From: Eremothecium cymbalariae DBVPG#7215
Lineage: Eukaryota; Ascomycota; Saccharomycetes; Saccharomycetales; Saccharomycetaceae
Direction: 5' to 3'
DNA: 64,000 nt
Assembly: GCF_000235365.1 (NCBI RefSeq)
Contig: NC_016449.1
Location: forward strand, 620,001-684,000
Position numbers and translations under genes: made by a program. This document shows, piece after piece, positions 39,282-49,300 of this stretch. Position 1 is the first letter of the stretch. Each line of letters begins with the position of its first letter. Under the pieces are notes generated by a model. That model saw nothing but the letters and a program-made list of their open reading frames with translations. It did not search any database and was not told the origin of the DNA.

Positions 39282-41978
39282 TTAAAACTGTATAAACCTC
39301 TCCGCAAGGTTTTCATGAAGATGTTTCCCACTATTACTTAACTTGGTATAACGTTCATTTTCGATGTTGTCCTTGATCTTGCGATGTAGAGAAAGTAGGT
39401 AGGTGTCGTAACTTTCAATCATCTCTACAGATTTATCCTCGCACATGAGGTAAGTCATAGTATGGGAGTAGTACTGGTCGACATTGGGTCTTAATAATAC
39501 CACAGGAAGGTAAGAATGGGACACTATCTGGGACCAATAACGGACAATGTTGCGTGCGCGAACGTTAATGTCTGTTTCTAGAATAGGTAGTTGACCACCG
39601 AAAAGGGTTACAGAAGCATATGGCACTTCCTCAGCTTCGCCCCCAACTAGTAAATCACGCAATAGGTGCCTGTTGGTGTTCTCATTAAACCATATATAGA
39701 TGGTGTCACCTTGGAAGATCATGTAACAACCACCATTTACTAGGGAGTTATAGGAGTTCCGAACACTGAGAGCTTCGACAGAGTCAAATTGAAGTAGTAG
39801 GTTATTTTGATCGTAAAAGGTAAAATCATCATCACTCAAAATCTCATGCAGAGGGAAGATCTGAGGGTACAGCTTGTAGACTAATTGGTGTTGATTGTAG
39901 TAGTACAACTTGAAGTAGTCAATGATCCTGTCATTGCCACGGCTTGAGTTTTTGTTATTCCTCATCAGTGCAGACTTTTCAAATGACAGCAAGTACGCCG
40001 GCAATGACTTGAGTGAATCTGGAAGTATCAACTGTGAACCATGGGAACTATCAACTAATGCCCTGTATTGGGTTAAGATGTCCGATAATTTTGAGTCGAT
40101 TGTTTCTCTGATTTTTGGGAACTGGCAGTTATCTAGCTTAGAAAGAACGTCATGGATAAGCAGACTGTTGATCACGTCTTGGTTCAAAAATTTAATAATT
40201 TCGTGGATATTGTTGCTAACTGCTGCACTGCTATTCATCGAACGAACTTTTCGAACTCCGTTAATATCAGTATATAACAAGGCCGCCTGGAAAAATAATT
40301 CGGTGCCGGCTTTCAACTTGTCATCATATTTGAAGAGCACATTAATAGCTTGGTCTGTGGTTACCACAGGGATTATAGGTTCTCTATCACTGTTGCCACA
40401 AGCCATCGTATAATAGTTATTAACAGACAATCCTGAAGAACATCTTACTTTCAACTGTGCTTGGTACCCTACAGTGCTAGAAACTGAGTGAACAATGTCA
40501 TTGACAAATTTGAATTCACTTCTTTCAACATTGAAGTCAGGATAATGCTTCATGTTTCCTGAAGTGATAAATACGGGATAGGCCAAGGTTGCTAAGTCCA
40601 TATAACCAGCACCTGTACAAAACAGATCCAGGGAAATATATGAGTTCAACATATCCCTGGCCAAGTTGGTATAAAATTCGTTCTCACATTTTATGTGCGG
40701 TTTTAATCCATCGTCCCTTGAAATAATCAAGTTGCCGTTTCCAATAGTAGGAATGGTATTTAGAGTGGCAATGATCTTACCACCATTTCCATTTGTAATG
40801 GTTTTCAAGGCTAATACGGCTGCCTCAATGGCAGAACCAAAGCATGCCTCATTCTTGTGCATGAATTTATCATCTTGAATAAAAGATTCCAATTTCAACA
40901 AGGTGTCTTGAATGACATGCATCGATTCTTCAGGTCTTACAAATAACCCATTGTGAAGGGGCAAAAAGATATCTTTTAATTCAGAGACCACGAGTTCTTG
41001 CGCTTGGGTGGATTCAGGTCTTAAGTTAAAAAATCTTAGCCATCTATCAAAGGCTATAATAGCAACCTTACAATTAGGCTGGTTTTCGCGTATATAATTG
41101 ATTGCTGTTCTCACACTTTCAATAGCAACGAGGGAGCTCTTATTCTCGTTTGCCCATATTGAAATATCAATCAAGAAAACATAATGCAACGGCACTAAGT
41201 CACTATCTTGTTTGATTTTATAAAGGTCCGGCACAGTAAATTCAACTACTCCATTGACTAATCCAAGATGTTGTAAAAGATCTGGACGGTCACCAGTTTG
41301 ACTGAGCTGTGGTAAATATTGGTAAGGCACCGGGGTATTAATCTGACAAAAGTTACAGACGAACTTAGAATCAAACGTAAATTTGTACTTTGGATTTGCG
41401 TATGAACGGCAACGTCTGCAACGTATTGGACCGCCTACTCCGCGGGTATCAATAGCTGTTATCTCCACATCAGTAGGCACAACTGTAGCAAAAGGATGTA
41501 CGTTCAGACCAATTGGCAATTTTGTTGCTGATCTGAGCTGCTCATTTTCAGGAATATTGTATAGAGATAATGACATCAGTCTAGGGTCACATGTGCCTTG
41601 ATTAGCAGAATAAAATTGCGTGGAAAATAACGGAGGAACAGATTCTACATCAGGAAGGAAAGTCCTGGCTAGCATTTGTTGCTGATCCTCAAGCCTTTGA
41701 GTAGGCACTATATGGGAAGTGGTACCGGTAGAAGATTGTTCTGCTGCATTATATACCTGACCTGCATTTTTTACCATCCCTATCATATGGGATTTATTAA
41801 AAGATGCATTATTAACCAATGACGAATGCCCTGGTGGTGCAGCTGGATACGTATTTGCATTTGTAGATTGAGATTGAGATTGATCAAAAGTGTGGAAAGC
41901 ACGAAATGGTCGTTTGTGCTTTTTCCCCGGATTTTGATCCAGGGATATATTAGATATACCTTCAACTAAGCCATTCAT
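39282..41978 (-). CDS. SFB3: COPII cargo adaptor of the Sec24 family, Sfb3 (Lst1)
   Basis: An 898-residue Sec24 paralogue that pairs with Sec23 and selects cargo (in yeast, the plasma-membrane ATPase Pma1) into large COPII vesicles. I start at the ATG at 41978 (MNGLVEGISNISLDQN), which agrees with the family start and is followed by KKHKRPFRAFHTF. The upstream open frame has no ATG. Domains: disordered N-terminus, zinc finger with CRRC..CNFC (about 187-211), trunk/vWA-like domain (PLHYVFLIDIS), beta-barrel, helical and gelsolin domains (GGCYMIFQGDTIYIWFNENTNRH split across the gelsolin repeat), ending LAERFIQF. Corresponds to YHR098C. Confidence 0.94.
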   Translation of the reverse strand: MNGLVEGISNISLDQNPGKKHKRPFRAFHTFDQSQSQSTNANTYPAAPPGHSSLVNNASFNKSHMIGMVKNAGQVYNAAEQSSTGTTSHIVPTQRLEDQQQMLARTFLPDVESVPPLFSTQFYSANQGTCDPRLMSLSLYNIPENEQLRSATKLPIGLNVHPFATVVPTDVEITAIDTRGVGGPIRCRRCRSYANPKYKFTFDSKFVCNFCQINTPVPYQYLPQLSQTGDRPDLLQHLGLVNGVVEFTVPDLYKIKQDSDLVPLHYVFLIDISIWANENKSSLVAIESVRTAINYIRENQPNCKVAIIAFDRWLRFFNLRPESTQAQELVVSELKDIFLPLHNGLFVRPEESMHVIQDTLLKLESFIQDDKFMHKNEACFGSAIEAAVLALKTITNGNGGKIIATLNTIPTIGNGNLIISRDDGLKPHIKCENEFYTNLARDMLNSYISLDLFCTGAGYMDLATLAYPVFITSGNMKHYPDFNVERSEFKFVNDIVHSVSSTVGYQAQLKVRCSSGLSVNNYYTMACGNSDREPIIPVVTTDQAINVLFKYDDKLKAGTELFFQAALLYTDINGVRKVRSMNSSAAVSNNIHEIIKFLNQDVINSLLIHDVLSKLDNCQFPKIRETIDSKLSDILTQYRALVDSSHGSQLILPDSLKSLPAYLLSFEKSALMRNNKNSSRGNDRIIDYFKLYYYNQHQLVYKLYPQIFPLHEILSDDDFTFYDQNNLLLQFDSVEALSVRNSYNSLVNGGCYMIFQGDTIYIWFNENTNRHLLRDLLVGGEAEEVPYASVTLFGGQLPILETDINVRARNIVRYWSQIVSHSYLPVVLLRPNVDQYYSHTMTYLMCEDKSVEMIESYDTYLLSLHRKIKDNIENERYTKLSNSGKHLHENLAERFIQF

Positions 41979-42305
41979 CTCACCAAATAGGTTGGATTTA
42001 AATGATTCAATCTGCTTACGACCTCGCAAAACACTTGTAAAGTTTTCAATTTGAACTAAGAGAGATCTTCCAACCTGGCAACATTTAAATTCAGCTTACT
42101 TATTCAATCACTATTTACGTAAATATGAACGTGATACGTCTGATGCTCTCTATAAAGCAGGTAAAGTAGTTAGTGGCATTTTAAAGTCCTTTAATAATAA
42201 TATTACACATTATATTGATATTTAACACACATAGCGGTCATCACGAAAGGCTTTTAATATTCCTATGAGTGGCACTTGGAGAAAATTATGCCTTTTAACT
42301 TTTTT
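41979..42305. promoter_or_regulatory. SFB3 promoter and YPS7 3' flank
   Basis: About 330 AT-rich bases with no distinct feature. Confidence 0.4.
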
Positions 42306-44036
42306 TCACAGTAAAATACCAACCAAGAATAGTACACTTGTTATTGTTAAATAAAGGCCAATGGAGGACGTATGATGTACTTTAAAAAGATCATAATTTA
42401 GTCTCTTGTACTGAATTGCACCAGCATTATTTGAGGGTTTTGATAAGGGAAAACTTCTGTCGGCGGAAACATCCTGGGTGAGAGAATCAGTAGGTCTGAC
42501 CGTCGTTGTATCGTAAAAGGATCTAGAGCTCAGTACAAGGTCCGTTTGTGTTGCAGTGAGGTGATCTACTACGCTCTTTGTGTCGCCAGAAATGGATATG
42601 AACATAGTTATTGTCGATGTGGGCAAGTTGACATCTGTCGCATACGGTATGTAACCGGAACGTATTGCTTTAACGGAAGATGTGCTTGAGTTGGAATCAC
42701 TATCTTCTAAGGTCAACGGAAGTGAAGAAGCGTTATCACCATCTTTAACTGCATTATATGCTTGAGCCATCGCCACACTGTTGCCCTCTAAATCTACCGA
42801 CAGATAAACGCTTCTAAGAAAAGTACCACCTAGTATACTGAAGCCCGAAGAATAATTAGGGTACACATTTAATTGACATGTCATGTTGCTCGCACCAAGT
42901 TGTGTCGACGCTATTGGCGAACCGACATAGCCACTGGATACAAAGTGGGACAATGGTACGTCGATTTTTAGATCACCAAATTGAAATCTTATTTTAGCAT
43001 CAAAATTGGCTACATCACAGTCAACTAACCAAAGGTCTAAGGATTTCACATATACAGCATTTGTTTGCATCGCAATCTGTAGAATCAATTCAATCGGCAG
43101 ATAAGAAATTGTATACCTTGGATCCAGTAGTACAGGTTCCATGAAACCTGGCTGAGTGACATTGACTGCTGTACCCTTCGCATTTACGATGTCAACCTTG
43201 GTTAAAGGAACTATCGGAAGCGAGTTAAAGGTCGTCTCCGTCTTAGAGTCACGAAATGGGAGCATTTTAAACCTATAAAAGTTACCAATAAAGTAATTTG
43301 GATCAACCGCGCCCAGAAGAAGAGTGCCAACATCTGAGGACGCCAGCCGAGAAGCGTTGAGTGTCGAATTATCGTTACCCAGCCATATAGAATATGAAGT
43401 GGATTTAATAAAATTTGCATTTTTCAGCATATCCAAAAAGAAAAATGAACTGTCAAAGCCTGAACTGTCCTCCGCTGTACCAGATAAAATTCTTGCTCCG
43501 AGACCTAACGACCCGTCAACAATGTTTGAATGCTCGGCCCGAAAAAACGAAAACTCTGGAATACTCAACGTATGTTTACCGAACCACTGAACTTGGGTAT
43601 TGGTGGGATCACCCTCGGTCCCAGAACTTTCAACACTCGTAAAATTCGCAATGTCAATACCAGCAGATCCATAAAATTCCGTGTAATCTATAAAACTCAT
43701 GTTATAAGCAGCATTCAGGCTACCGCTCTGATTCTTGAAACTAGTACTCTCCCCCGAATAATAAAGATTCCCATGCGTACACCCACTATTCACTCTGTTA
43801 CATTGCTCGTAAATATCTCCAGAAATAACCCACGTATATGGCTGAATTATATCTAACTTCAGAAACTCTTCTTGACCTGGAGTACCAAACATCGCCTGCA
43901 CCACATACGTCATCGAAATAGTCTTCTTCACAGCTAACGTCGGGAACATAGCCGCTCCACTTTTCTGATCACTACCATACGTTCCTACCACCAAAAAATG
44001 CACAATTATCAACAAAACCTTACAATCCAGCTTCAT
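42306..44036 (-). CDS. YPS7: GPI-anchored aspartic-protease-like protein Yps7, catalytic motifs degenerate
   Basis: A 576-residue yapsin-family protein with a signal peptide (residues 1-20), many N-glycosylation sites, and a C-terminal hydrophobic tail (LYLTITSVLFLVGILL) after a Ser/Thr-rich stretch, typical of GPI attachment to the plasma membrane or wall. The pepsin fold is visible (MFGTPGQEEF, SLGLGARIL, SILGGTFLRSVYLSVDLEGNSVAMAQA). The two active-site triads that should read D-T/S-G read D62-I-I (LDIIQPYTWV) and D305-P-R (LLDPRYTISYLP). Both aspartates remain but the following residues do not fit an active protease. Corresponds to YDR349C. Confidence 0.9.
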   Translation of the reverse strand: MKLDCKVLLIIVHFLVVGTYGSDQKSGAAMFPTLAVKKTISMTYVVQAMFGTPGQEEFLKLDIIQPYTWVISGDIYEQCNRVNSGCTHGNLYYSGESTSFKNQSGSLNAAYNMSFIDYTEFYGSAGIDIANFTSVESSGTEGDPTNTQVQWFGKHTLSIPEFSFFRAEHSNIVDGSLGLGARILSGTAEDSSGFDSSFFFLDMLKNANFIKSTSYSIWLGNDNSTLNASRLASSDVGTLLLGAVDPNYFIGNFYRFKMLPFRDSKTETTFNSLPIVPLTKVDIVNAKGTAVNVTQPGFMEPVLLDPRYTISYLPIELILQIAMQTNAVYVKSLDLWLVDCDVANFDAKIRFQFGDLKIDVPLSHFVSSGYVGSPIASTQLGASNMTCQLNVYPNYSSGFSILGGTFLRSVYLSVDLEGNSVAMAQAYNAVKDGDNASSLPLTLEDSDSNSSTSSVKAIRSGYIPYATDVNLPTSTITMFISISGDTKSVVDHLTATQTDLVLSSRSFYDTTTVRPTDSLTQDVSADRSFPLSKPSNNAGAIQYKRLNYDLFKVHHTSSIGLYLTITSVLFLVGILL

Positions 44037-46328
44037 AATCCCGACTCCCCCTGCCTCCTGACACTATGTACTTATTCTCTATTCAAAACTCCAACTAAAA
44101 TTCTCAACTCTCAAAAGCAAAATCCTCCTCCAAATAGAATCCTGAACCTGTTTCTCCGCAAAGTCCTCCTCAATATTATTCCCTGCGATGGATTATTATT
44201 ACACTGTTCCTGTGCTGGTTTTTGGAGCTGCCCCGTCAAAAAAATACCAGCCACTTAAAACTTTTAATATCCCCGAAATAAAACCAAAAATAAACTAAAT
44301 GAAATGGAGTACCAGTCCTACTACCATTTATAAAAGAACGCTTGTACCTCTGTTCTTATTAGATTATATGGGTGTAACTATCACACCTTTGGGTTCAATA
44401 TGTTTAAAACGTAAAACTTCTACGTATTTTTCTTTTTTTGTTCTTTTTTTGTTAACAGCAAAGCCTACTCTCGAGATTCTTCTAAAAGCACCTGCAAAAT
44501 CAGTTTCCTGCAATCTCTAAAGTCGGTAAGCTAAGTAGAAACCCTTCTCCGCTTATAGTTTTGAGGGTTGGTTTGTTTTCCAGATTAGCCAAGAAGGACA
44601 ATGGGCTGTTTAGCATTACTTATTCAAGTAAGAGAGCCCTTCGCTCAAGCTCCGAAAGGCCATCGAGCAACCGGACAATTAGTTTATTTATATGTCGACA
44701 GGATTAGTTAAAAAGACAATAATAGTAAGCATGGTATGTTATTGAAATTATCTTGTTGACCAAGCCCTGTTTTTCCTAGAGGGGAATAGGCATCATGCGT
44801 TGATGCCAAATATGTGGGTTTTTATGATTTGTGTAATTCAAAGGATCTACAGGCAAGAGAGTGAACAAAACCGGTTTCCTTTGAAGACACGTCTCCACGC
44901 ACACAAGATGGTAGGAGTGGTGAGTGTGATGGCAAAATGGGTAGGTAATGTGATGGGATTTAGTTGTTTTATGTAGTTCGAGTAGCAGTGCTGAGTTAGT
45001 TTTATAGCAGCACAGCAGGCGGAGCAGCAGTCGGAGCAGCAGCATACGTGCGAGGTTTAGTAAAAAAAAACGGGCATTACATAATAGAATGAGGTAAGAT
45101 GCGTTTTGTCAGCGATAGCAGATAACATGCACCAATGATCTTAGCATATGTAGCAGAGTTAAAAATGATGTAATTAGTTTTTGTAGCGGCTCCTGTGTAG
45201 CTGATGAGATGGCGTCTTCTGTGTATGAACTTCCAGCAAGCGTTGTGGGGTCAGCCACTCGAGAATTTGAGATATATAGGTAACACGGACGCATACCAAC
45301 AAGCCTTGGTATGGAAGAAGAGATGGTCAAATTTCAAAGTAGAGGACCGAGAAGATCTACGATGAGATAGCGATTGAATCAGCAAGGAGGGGAACGGGTT
45401 GTTGGGGAGAAGATTGTTGGTGATGGGGTGATATTCATCACGAAATGCGGTTAAGTGTTATGTTTTTGGATGTAATAAAGAACATGTATGTATATATAAA
45501 TGACATGGGAGGCATAAAAAAAGGAGGTTTAGGATTCATTGTGGAATTATTGCAAGAGTTGTGATGGCTATCACGGGTGTATAATGCTTGGGTATATGAG
45601 CGTTTTCCCGGAATGACTGGACAGGGAAGTGGCTTTATCAGCTTAGCTATGGTAACGCTCGTTTCTTGTTTCTTGTAATTGCATGGAAGTACAAATGATA
45701 CGTAGTATAAGAGGGAGCTGTGCAAGAGAGCTATCAAAAAAATGAGCAATGTACAGAGCATGCAAAAGTACAGTGAGAGCTTGAGAAAATGAAGAATTCT
45801 TCGCTGAGGAATTGAAACACAATTAGAGTCTACTTAATTGCGTTAATGTGCTTACAAGTCAGATGAGGCCTGAACTGCGCTAATTACCTTTTTGTAATAT
45901 TAAGATAATAGAGAGTCGATGAACGAGGGAAATGTTCCGTCGCAGATGCAGGCCAAAACAAAAGAGGGTAGAATCAGCACTTAGTGTTGGCTACGGATGT
46001 AGCTGCGACGTATTTGATTGTTGGAGGGAAAGTTAACCAGCCAAGATGTCGGTTCTGATCTGTTGCCCTTTGCAGGTTTCGCTGTGCAAGCTCGATGATC
46101 TTACGATTTCCTAAATAGGAATATAGTCACGTGATTCGTTGAAGTTCCGAGACCCTTCAAGAAAAAAAATACGCATCCTCATCAATCTTGATCGAATAAC
46201 AAAGTAAATGGGTAAGTTTACCGATTGTAGATTGCAATTGAGATACAGAGGTTGGGAGTAGGAAGTATATATAATAACGAGTTTGATTTTTCTTTTTAAG
46301 CGGGAACTTCCAATTTAAGAAAGGTATC
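44037..46328. other. Large divergent intergenic region YPS7/TRA1 without recognised gene
   Basis: 2.3 kb, unusually long for this window. Small ORFs on the reverse strand (44776-45761) show no domain I recognise; one (45438-45761) starts with a hydrophobic segment but is otherwise low-complexity. A perfect 7-base hairpin GGCATCA-TGCGT-TGATGCC occurs at about 44788-44806. Near TRA1 there is a TCACGTGA box (about 46127-46134). An unannotated RNA gene cannot be excluded. Confidence 0.4.
46208..46261 (+). other. Possible upstream ORF in the TRA1 leader
   Basis: ATG at 46208 opens 17 codons and stops at TAG 46259-46261, about 67 bases ahead of the TRA1 ATG. It matters only if transcription starts upstream of it, which is not known. 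Confidence 0.3.
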
Positions 46329-49300
46329 ATGTCGTTTGTCGAACAGATAGATACTTTCGCTTCTAGAATAGGCCAGGAAGAGGAATTGGTTAAGAGGTAT
46401 TCAATTTTAAGTGAGTTATGTGATGTGATAGATTCGATAACGCAATCAGGCGATTATGAGTATTTTTTGAAGACAAGTATTCCGATATTATTGCAGCAAT
46501 TGCAGAATGTTTCAGTTTTGCTGAATGTTGGTTCTTTGGAACATAAACTACGGAACTCTGTGTTGGAGATTTTAAACCGTTGTTTGATGAATGATAAATT
46601 TGAGCCTTATGTGGTGGATGTTACGGAGACGCTATTAGTAGTTTTGAAGGAGGAGAATGATGAGAATGGTGTTTTATGCATGAAAATCTTAACATCTCTG
46701 TTCAAGTCATTCAAGCAACCTTTACAGGACAGGGTGGAGGAGTTTATCTCTATCATACTTGAGATATACAGAAATGTTCCAACGTTGGTAAGAGAGACTT
46801 TTGATGATGAGAATGATGAGGGTGTTTTGGAGAGTAAGGATGAATTGAATTCATTATCGCAAGAGGTAGATTCTGAAAACGGTAGTAACCCCAAGAAGTT
46901 AAGGAAGTCTATGTTTTCGTTTAAAAGCTTGGCTGAATGCCCAATTACAATGGTTACATTGTATTCATCATATAAAAGACTTACCATGACATCCCTACCG
47001 CAATTTCTACCTTTGGTTATAGATTTGTTGACATTAGAAGTTGAACAACAAAAGAGAGCGCGCGAAGAAGCCGAGGCTCGAGGGGATAGGTTAATCAGCG
47101 TCTGTCCTGGTATTGTGAATCGACAAGCTTTTTTTGAATATATTTTGGCCCAAATAAAGGCGACATCATTTTTAGCATATGTTTTTATTCGGGGCCACGC
47201 ACCAGAATACCTGCAGAACCATGTAGCTGTAGTGCCAGACCTTGTAATGAGATTGCTACAGGACTGTCCCAGTGAATTATCCACTGCTAGGAAAGAGCTA
47301 CTTCATGCGACGCGCCATATTTTATCGACCAACTATAAGAAATTATTTTTAGCCAAGATAGACTTAATGTTTGATCAACGTTTATTGATTGGGGATGGAT
47401 TTACTTCTCATGAGACATTAAGGCCTCTGGCATATAGTACGGTTGCAGACTTTATTCACAACGTAAGGGGGGAATTACAGCTAGACGACATTGAAAAGAC
47501 AGTTTTGATGTATACTAAATTTTTATCGGATGACTCACTGGCTCTGACTGTTCAGATAATGAGCGCGAAGTTGTTACTGAATTTAATTGAACGCATCCTA
47601 AAGTTGGGAAAGGAAAATCCAAAGGACATTTCAAGGGCTAAGAAATTATTGATGAGTATTATTGAATCGTATGCTTCAAGATTTAAGAATTTAAATGCAC
47701 AGTACCAGAATATTTTGAAACATCACAAAATTTACGAAGGCAACAAGGCTAAGAAAACAAAGGAGATCCAAGAGAGAATGGAGGCTGATAATAAGAGTAC
47801 TGAAGAATTTCTAAAAAAAGTTTTGAATAATAGGGATGAACTTCTACCGAAAGTTGAGCCTGCTCAGACGGATGCAGATGATATATCGATGGACGATACT
47901 AATAAGGACTTTGACATGTTCGATATTAAATATTATGCGCCAATTAGATTAAGTGCACCACCAAGTACGGATCCATTAAAAGATGCCTTTTATCTATACC
48001 GGACCTTGTTGTCATTCTTAAAGACAATCGTTCATGATGTAAAGGTTTTCAACCCACCTTCAAATGAATTAACCACAATGAACCCTAAAATGTGGTCCGC
48101 TCTTTCAAGAGTATTCAGTTATGAAGAAGTAATAATATTGAAAAAGCTTTTCCACGAATGTATTGCTGGATTATATTTATTTTCTAACAACCCAGGTGCT
48201 CCTTCTGTCCCAGAAAAGAAGTACTTTGACATTACCACTCCAAGTTTACCTGTATCTGCAACCAAAGATGGTCGGGAATTAATGGACTACTTTGCCATCA
48301 TCTTCATGCAAATTGACAGTCCAACCTTTAATGAAATAGTAGAAGGCGAAATTGAGTTTATGTATGAATCAATGCTTCGCGATTCTGCCTTGTTACATGT
48401 TGCACAGTCATTCTTGACCAGCGAAATAACTTCGCCTAATTTCACCGGTATTTTATTAAGATTCTTGAAGTTCAAATTAAAAGATCTAGGCAATGTTGAT
48501 GGTAATAAATCCAATATTTTGATTCGTCTATTTAAGTTATCATTTATGTCAGTCAATCTGTTTCCAGCTAGTAACGAGGCTGTTTTACTACCACATCTGA
48601 ATGATTTGATATTAGACTCCATAAAGTATTCAACTACTGTACACGAACCGCTGGTATACTTCTATCTGATAAGAACTTTATTCAGGAGTATCGGTGGTGG
48701 TAGGTTTGAAAACCTGTACAGATCCATTAAGCCAATTTTACAAGTTTTATTGCAATCTCTAAACAGAATGATTTTAACTGCTAGACGTCCTCATGAAAGA
48801 GATTTGTATGTTGAGTTATGTTTGACAGTGCCTGTGAGATTAAGCGTGTTAGCCCCATATTTGCATTATTTAATGCGCCCATTAGTATACGCTCTTCAGG
48901 GCTTCCCTGAATTGATAACACAAGGTCTTCGAACGCTCGAGTTGTGTATTGATAATCTAACTGCAGAATATTTTGATCCAATTATTGAACCAGTTGTTGA
49001 AGACGTTATTACTGCGTTGTTTAAATTATTGAAACCACAGCCTTTTAACCACCAAATTAGCCACACTGCTGTCAGGATTATGGGTAAATTGGGAGGACGT
49101 AACCGTCGCTTCTTAAAGCCCCCATCTGACCTTAGAACTCAAGAGGAATTAGATATTGAAGTGGATGCATTATTCAAGGTTCACGGATTTAACGAAGAAG
49201 TACCTCTTTCAATAACAAGTGGTATTAGTTCTGCCTTGGATATTTTACATGATCATCGTGCCGATATTTATTACCGACAGAGTGCTTTCAAGTACATATC

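Noticed and set aside
44776..45761. Three small reverse-strand ORFs of 73-107 codons
   Set aside because: Leucine- or threonine-rich composition, no recognisable motif, no splice signals linking them. Kept only as an unexplained intergenic region.
46127..46134. TCACGTGA as a centromere CDEI element
   Set aside because: No 80-200 base, over 85% AT block and no CDEIII-like TTCCGAA element follows. It is more likely an ordinary Cbf1-type promoter site.
46208..46328. Possible TRA1 leader intron (ATGGGTAAGT with a later TTTTTAAG)
   Set aside because: There is no TACTAAC-type branch, the acceptor would be AAG, and the spliced frame from the upstream ATG does not enter TRA1. The ATG at 46329 already matches the family start.
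46607..47284. Antisense 225-codon ORF opposite TRA1
   Set aside because: It has no domain and its sequence is fully explained as a shadow of the conserved TRA1 N-terminus.
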